Assembly: GCA_036345935.2 (NCBI GenBank)
Contig: JADWOT020000009.1
Location: 758,287-822,286, forward strand
DNA from: Taenia hydatigena
Taxonomy: Eukaryota; Platyhelminthes; Cestoda; Cyclophyllidea; Taeniidae
Direction: 5' to 3'
DNA: 64,000 nt
Both the position numbers and the translations under genes were made by a program. Below the pieces are notes generated by a model, which searched no databases, was not told where the DNA came from, and saw only the letters and a program-made list of their open reading frames with translations. Position 1 is the stretch's first letter; each line of letters opens with the position of its first letter. Positions 58,349 to 64,000 of this stretch are shown piece by piece.

Positions 58349-60142
58349 GTTTTAATGTTATTTTTCCTCAAAACCAAAATACATGGTATGTCCCCCTTCC
58401 ACTGCCTTACCCTCCACCCAACCCCGCCCGCCTTCATCGGTTTGAACAATGGGGAAGCGTAAATGCCGTAAAATAAATTTGTGATGCAGAAATGTGATCA
58501 GTTGATTTATCGCTTCACAAGCCTTTTTCCCTCCTCTGTTTGACTGGTGCACTTTTCTTCCACCACCTCTTATATCTTTGCTAGATTGCGTAATGGTGGA
58601 TAAAACAGTTGATATTAACAGTGGGCCTCTTAATAATTTACATAATCATCTGTAGAGGATCACTCAATTTACTCCCCCTAAATGCTTTTAAAGTCGGTTT
58701 GGCGTCTTTTTCACGTGGCGAATTAATGGTGTTTTATGCACTACCTTTTTCGCCTGATAGTTGGTGTAATACTTAATTCTTTAAATGCGCTTTGTAGGCC
58801 AGAGGCGGGAAGTCAATTTGAACCACGTGACGGAGCAACGTGGAGACTCCTTGGAGCGTGACGGACCCTCGGCCTGAACCCCCATTCGTCGCCTAGCTGT
58901 ATTTATTACCATATACAGTAAAGATGTCTAAACGCACTCAGACTTCTGGCAAGGGTAATCAGGAGGGAGAGGAGGAACCCTCCACAGTTGGATTGCGTGT
59001 ATTTGGCGCGTCGTATTTATCACCCCAACAGTGACGCAAATGCACACTTTTTGTTATTGACATTGTGATTTATTTGCAGCCATCGCCTTGACAAACTCCT
59101 CCTTGATGGCTTCTGCAGGAATAAAAAAGAAAAAGGAAGGAAAGGAGGAATGTAAAATAATCCCTTCTTTGCAACACATGAAATGTCATCTCAGAATGCC
59201 GCATCTGCATTTAATAGCTACTTCGCATTAAATTCTGGTTAATGTGAAACAAATTACTTAAAAAGACGCATCGTAAAAGGTAAAATTTACCTCCCAGTTC
59301 TTGTGCAAGAAGATCTCGACATTAGAGACAGGGAAAAAAACATTGAACAGTCCCTCTCCCAGAAGTTAAACTTTTTGTTTGTTCCTGCTCAATTTGCAAC
59401 TCGCGGGCTTGTATTGACCAATGAAATCAAGGAATAGGCACCTTGAGAGTCCGATCGCGGATTGGAATGTAAATTCTAATAGGCGTTTTATGAAACGTTT
59501 GGAGAAGGCAGCTTTGATCACCTCCTGATGTGATCGTACGGCTTTTGTGAAGATGGAGTTATTAACAGGTTCTTATTGTCCGGAGTAGCAAACAAATTGT
59601 GTATACAGATGTGAATCTAGGAGAATATCATTAAGGAAGGTTTCCCGAAAAACATCCAAACTCAGCATCTAGAAGGAGGTGGCCTTCAAAGGTTATAACA
59701 CGGCTGACATTTAGCTGGTTAGTGATTTCACAGGGGTAGAACGAAACTTTGAACTGTATGTATAAATAAACAGACACACCGACAGTCACGTCATAAAATC
59801 GTGGCTGTTTTTATTTCTTACGTAGTCCGATGTATAGTCGCCTCTTCTCTCCCGCCGACTACAACAAAAAATGTCTAATTTTCGGAATAAATAGCGTAAT
59901 AAGAACTTTGAAAAAGTATTCACAAAAAGAATGGTGATATTTTGAGGAAAAGCATAGCCAATAGCAATAGATATGTCAATCGGGGTAAAAATTTTGATGA
60001 AAAGTATGGAAAAGGAGAATGAGAGAAAAGAACATCTTAAAGTGTACGTGTAAATATATCAACCGATAGGCTGCCAAATCGATCATCACAAATGAACGAC
60101 ATTCCAATCAGAAAAAGACTGACAAGCGATTATTCAATGGAG
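58349..60142. other. Palindrome 2 spacer (about 1.8 kb)
   Basis: Unique DNA between the arms. It holds one short ATG frame in good context (AAAGATGTCTAAACG at 58924, 36 codons, 'MSKRTQTSGKGNQEGEEEP') with an internal GGGTAATC donor-like site. This might be a 5' exon but matches nothing I can name. Otherwise no gene, RNA or repeat is seen. Confidence 0.5.
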
Positions 60143-63100
60143 CACTTCATGTTCATTTCGTTGAACACGAACAAAGCACGATTTGAGCACATGGGATGCA
60201 ATCCCCTGTCAAGCCTGCCTACCGCTCGCACGAAATTCTCGCACTAATTACGGTAAGGTGGAGCGGTTGAAGAACATTATTGGAGGGGAAAGCGAGAGCA
60301 GTTAAGTGACATCACGATGAGGTTGACCGGAAGGAAGGAAAATGCCACGTAAGAGTGTTTTCAAGGTGGAAGAAGTAATCGAGTAATAGTGCGAGACAGG
60401 AGAGCGTCCATTTGGTGAATGGTGTATTGTCTCACCAAGGGGAATGCTAGCAGCTCGAGGTAAAGACCTGACAGAGTGAGAAGGGAGGAAGGAAGCATAG
60501 GTGAATGGATGCGTGGAGGGTGGAAGGAAGGAAGGAAGGAGGGAGGGAGGGAGGGAGGGAGGGATGAATGAGTGGATTGATGATGAAGTGGTATGACAGA
60601 CGTTTGTCACAATGTGATATACCCCAATATTATCTCTTCTTCTAATAGGCTCATTCCATCGAGTAGGATTGGACCGGCTAGCACTGAGGCGGGTCGGATA
60701 GGTAAATTGGCTAGGAGTAACACGAAGTGACAAGGGAAAGGGGAAGACCACGCGTTTTGTGACACTGTGAGATGTGAGCACACTCAACAGGAAATGCACG
60801 AAGGAGGCACGTAGCGAGAAGAATGACTGTCTGTCTCCTTTGGTGTGCTGCATTGTGTTACCCAAACGCATCACGCGTGTGGTGTTTCTGTTGACTGTGG
60901 CCAGCGGCAGTGAGGCTGTCGATAATTCGCCTAGTTCGAGATGTTGCATGGGATGGGAAGGCAGCAAGGTGGGACTGGGGATTGACAAACAGATCTGGGT
61001 CATCGACACAAATTTTTTGACAACTGGGATTCCCTCTCAACACCGTGAAGTGAATGCAATGTGTGGTGAACTGGTGGATTGGAGGTGGAGGCAAAATTAC
61101 CAGAACGACAATGATGACGCATTGGAAATGAAGTGAATTTACGCGGATGGGGTGTAGTAGAGCTACTGAAGAAGAAAGTTCTTGTAAGCATCGGTTGTCG
61201 ATTGTTGCAGCAGTTCTCGTACTGTTCGTTGATCTCATGCCCACTTGTTGAACAACGACTTCGACGAGGAGGACCAGTTGAATGTCTTAATTGGGGACGT
61301 TGCGCTGCTGCAGCCATGCTTAGCAAGAACAATGCTTCAGTGAAACCTCACCACTGGGTCACAGCAAGCGAAGCAAAACTGGAGCGGCAATGGAGCACCT
61401 CAAGTCTCGAAGCAGCAGTCAGCGTGATCATGTGTTTGTCACGTTTTAAGAGGTGAAGCGAGGAATGGGGAACGATGAGTGCAGCGTGAACTCAGCCACA
61501 CGGGACTAAAGCCCATTGTCTTAGCGAGGTCATGCTGCCTAGACATGTGTACTCGATCGTGTGTTCTATTGGCCCTCCACTCATGTGCTCACATGCTGGT
61601 GTAGTGATGCGCTGATGCACGCATAAATAAATGTGTGCATGCCTCCGCTGACCCCTTGTGGTGTTGACGCTGAGGTGTTCCATTCACCCAGACACCACCT
61701 CATTAAATGGACTAGACCGGACTGAACTACCTCAACACGCAAATGTGGGTCGCCTTTGAATGTGAGTGTACGGCAGTTTGTTTGGTCCCCATCGATCTTG
61801 TCAACTTCGGCTGTTGTGACGGAGATGTGGCATCTGATGAGTTGATTTAATTCAACCCAACCCAAAGTAGTTTGATTCATGGTATGTTATGGCATGGCAT
61901 GGAATGCTATTTAATGGATGCTGCTTCGGTGGCCAATCGGTGGACTAGGGAGACAGTGTTGTCAGCGCCGCCGGACATGAAACATCACGGCAAGAGCACC
62001 AAGCATCCGGCATCTGGTATTGAATGCCTGATGCCTCTCTGGCATGGACAAGGCAGCATGGAGTGTTTACACGTAATCCCTCCATATCGCATTCTGTGTT
62101 GCTGTGTCGATGATGTAGGCTAATGTGAGGCAACATGACCTCTGCATGTTCTGTCACATTCTGACATGTTCTGTCAAGGTGTGTCCTTATCCCGATGAGA
62201 TTCAACTCAATCAATTGCATCAACGTGTTTGCCATTCTCTCTGGCACAGGCGCTGCCTACACCCACGCCACCACCACTACCACCTCCAACTCCACCTCGA
62301 TCGATCTTTGCACACTCGAATGACATCATCACGTAAGTAGTTAGGTGGGGGCGCAGGCATGTTGGCATGCTGGTAAAATGGTGGAACGGTGGACTGGTGG
62401 ACTGATGGATCGTTGGACGCGTAGACATGTGCGTAGGTTAGTGGATATGTAGGCAAACAGGCAGGCAGGCGGGCAGGCAGGCAGGTAGGTAGGCGGGCAG
62501 ACAGACAGACAAGGAGAGAGGCAGGCTGGCAGACAGGTGGGGAGGTAACTGGGGTTGCACGAATCATGACAACTAGCACACTCCTTCTGGTTAGCATTAG
62601 CATTGGCGTTAGCGTTGACAATGATGCCATGGTCATTGCCAAATGAACTAATTTTAGCGCAGGTGGAATGTGTCTGTATGGTAGATGGATGGATGGATGG
62701 GTGAATGGATAGGTGAGTGGGTAGGTGGGTGGGTAGATGCATGGGTGAGATCAAATGGCATCTAACAGGGTGTAGTGAATGTGCCACACACGCATGCGCA
62801 CACGGAGATATACTGTAGATGATGGTTGCAAGTGTAGACGCAATGCACTCGTCAATCGCACCAAGACTGAGATGGTGCAGTGAGTGTGTTGGATCAGTGT
62901 GGAGAGAGGATGGGAAGGTGAGTTGGAGGGAAAAATGAAGATGAGGGTGGTTGAAGGGAGAGGGAGGGCAGAAGTGCAGAAGAGAAGCCGATGGGAAGGA
63001 CAGGATGGTGGACAGGAGGGCGGAATGTGTGGAGGGCAAGGCAACTATGAAGTGTTACGGTGGTGTGATGGTGCAGTGGTGGGTTGGTGAATGTCAAACA

Positions 63101-64000
63101 TACAAATCAAATGTAATGGTAGAGGGGAGTCTCGCGTCTGTGCGTTGACCCTGACTGTTGCCTACAATGATTAATTTATTGGGGTAGAGGGAATGAAAAT
63201 CCAAACACCAAACTCGCCACCAACACTTCACATTTCGATGAACAAGTACAAACAGTGGTTGGTGAATTAACGCTTTACTTATATTCCATATCCACCCTTA
63301 CCTCCTTTCTGCCGGGTCGTTCCAACTCCCTGCTCATGCACGAAACAGTGCCTTCCCCCTCCCACCTAAGCCTGTCAGTGCGTGTTGTTGGCAGGGCATC
63401 AATGCCGCTTGATGCAGCGGAAAGGCACCTCACAGTGACTCATGTGCGCTCCACATTCAACTGACGGCAGTATGGACCCATTCCAATAGAGAGGTAAAAT
63501 ACAGTTTGACAGATCGGAACGTCGATATCACAGGGTGAGTGGGTATTTGTGTCGTCTCCAACCACGTGGAGAATCGGATAAATGTATTGCGAATGCAGCG
63601 CCTATGCAGCCCACCACCTGGAGGATTGAAAGCTCAGTTGAATGTCAGCTATGCCCTCATCCCTGATCCCTGATGTCTGATACTTGCTGCTGCTCCACGA
63701 CTGTGGACGTCGATTGAAGTATGCAAAGGAAGAGGAGGCAGTAATGACCAGATGAAAGAGTCACTCAGAGTATTTAATCTTGTGTACTCAAGAGGAAGCA
63801 AAGGAGAACAGGCCTACTTCCACATGCTTTCGAAGGCTGACTTGGATGCCGCATTACGCGAGGCAAACATGCGGGGCAAGAGGTGGGAAGCCACTGGGAT
63901 GTGAGCGATCACTACAGTCAAGTGAGTGGAAGAGTAGGTCCGGATAGAGTAGAGTAGGGTAGAGTGTCTCGCATTCGAGGCATTCGAGTTGCGTTGGAGG
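60143..64000 (-). repeat. Palindrome 2, right arm (truncated by window end)
   Basis: Reverse-complement copy of 54491-58348, still matching at the last base of the window. Open frames in it are mirror images of those in the left arm and are low-complexity, so they are not called as genes. Confidence 0.95.

Overview
This window is eukaryotic DNA. Its genes are split by GT-AG introns, some of only 34-80 bases and others of several kilobases. The exons read with the standard code, and the protein families are metazoan. Tiny introns mixed with very long ones, a moderate GC content and long Ser/Gln/Pro-rich disordered tails fit a parasitic flatworm, most likely a cyclophyllidean tapeworm (Taenia or Echinococcus type). 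That assignment is an inference from style; no diagnostic marker such as a spliced-leader RNA was seen.

Layout, left to right. 1-5025: no supported gene. 5026-6402: a broken partial copy of an ankyrin-repeat gene. 9249-24981 (+): a complete ANKHD1/ANKRD17/Mask orthologue of about 12 exons, with 14 + 10 ankyrin repeats and one KH domain. 30832-37333 (+): a nine-exon orthologue of CCDC148, a coiled-coil protein. 38704-45909 (+): a three-exon gene for a protein with a long disordered N-terminus and a C-terminal BEN domain, followed by an AATAAA signal. From 46 kb onward I support no complete gene.

The second half is dominated by two very large, nearly identical inverted repeats. Palindrome 1 has arms of about 3.0-3.1 kb (33955-36995 and 48788-51928) separated by 11.8 kb that contain the whole BEN gene. 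Its left arm lies entirely inside the last intron of the CCDC148 gene and stops immediately before the acceptor AG. Palindrome 2 has arms of at least 3.86 kb (54491-58348 and 60143-64000) around a 1.8 kb spacer and runs off the end of the window. No transposase or reverse transcriptase was recognised in either, so they look like segmental inverted duplications or non-autonomous units rather than coding mobile elements.

The three intact genes share no obvious pathway. Mask is a cytoplasmic/nuclear scaffold acting in growth signalling in other animals, CCDC148 is poorly characterised, and BEN proteins bind DNA or chromatin. The structurally most interesting content is the nested palindrome architecture, the conserved-intron Mask pseudogene, and the unusually small or GC-AG introns of the CCDC148 gene.
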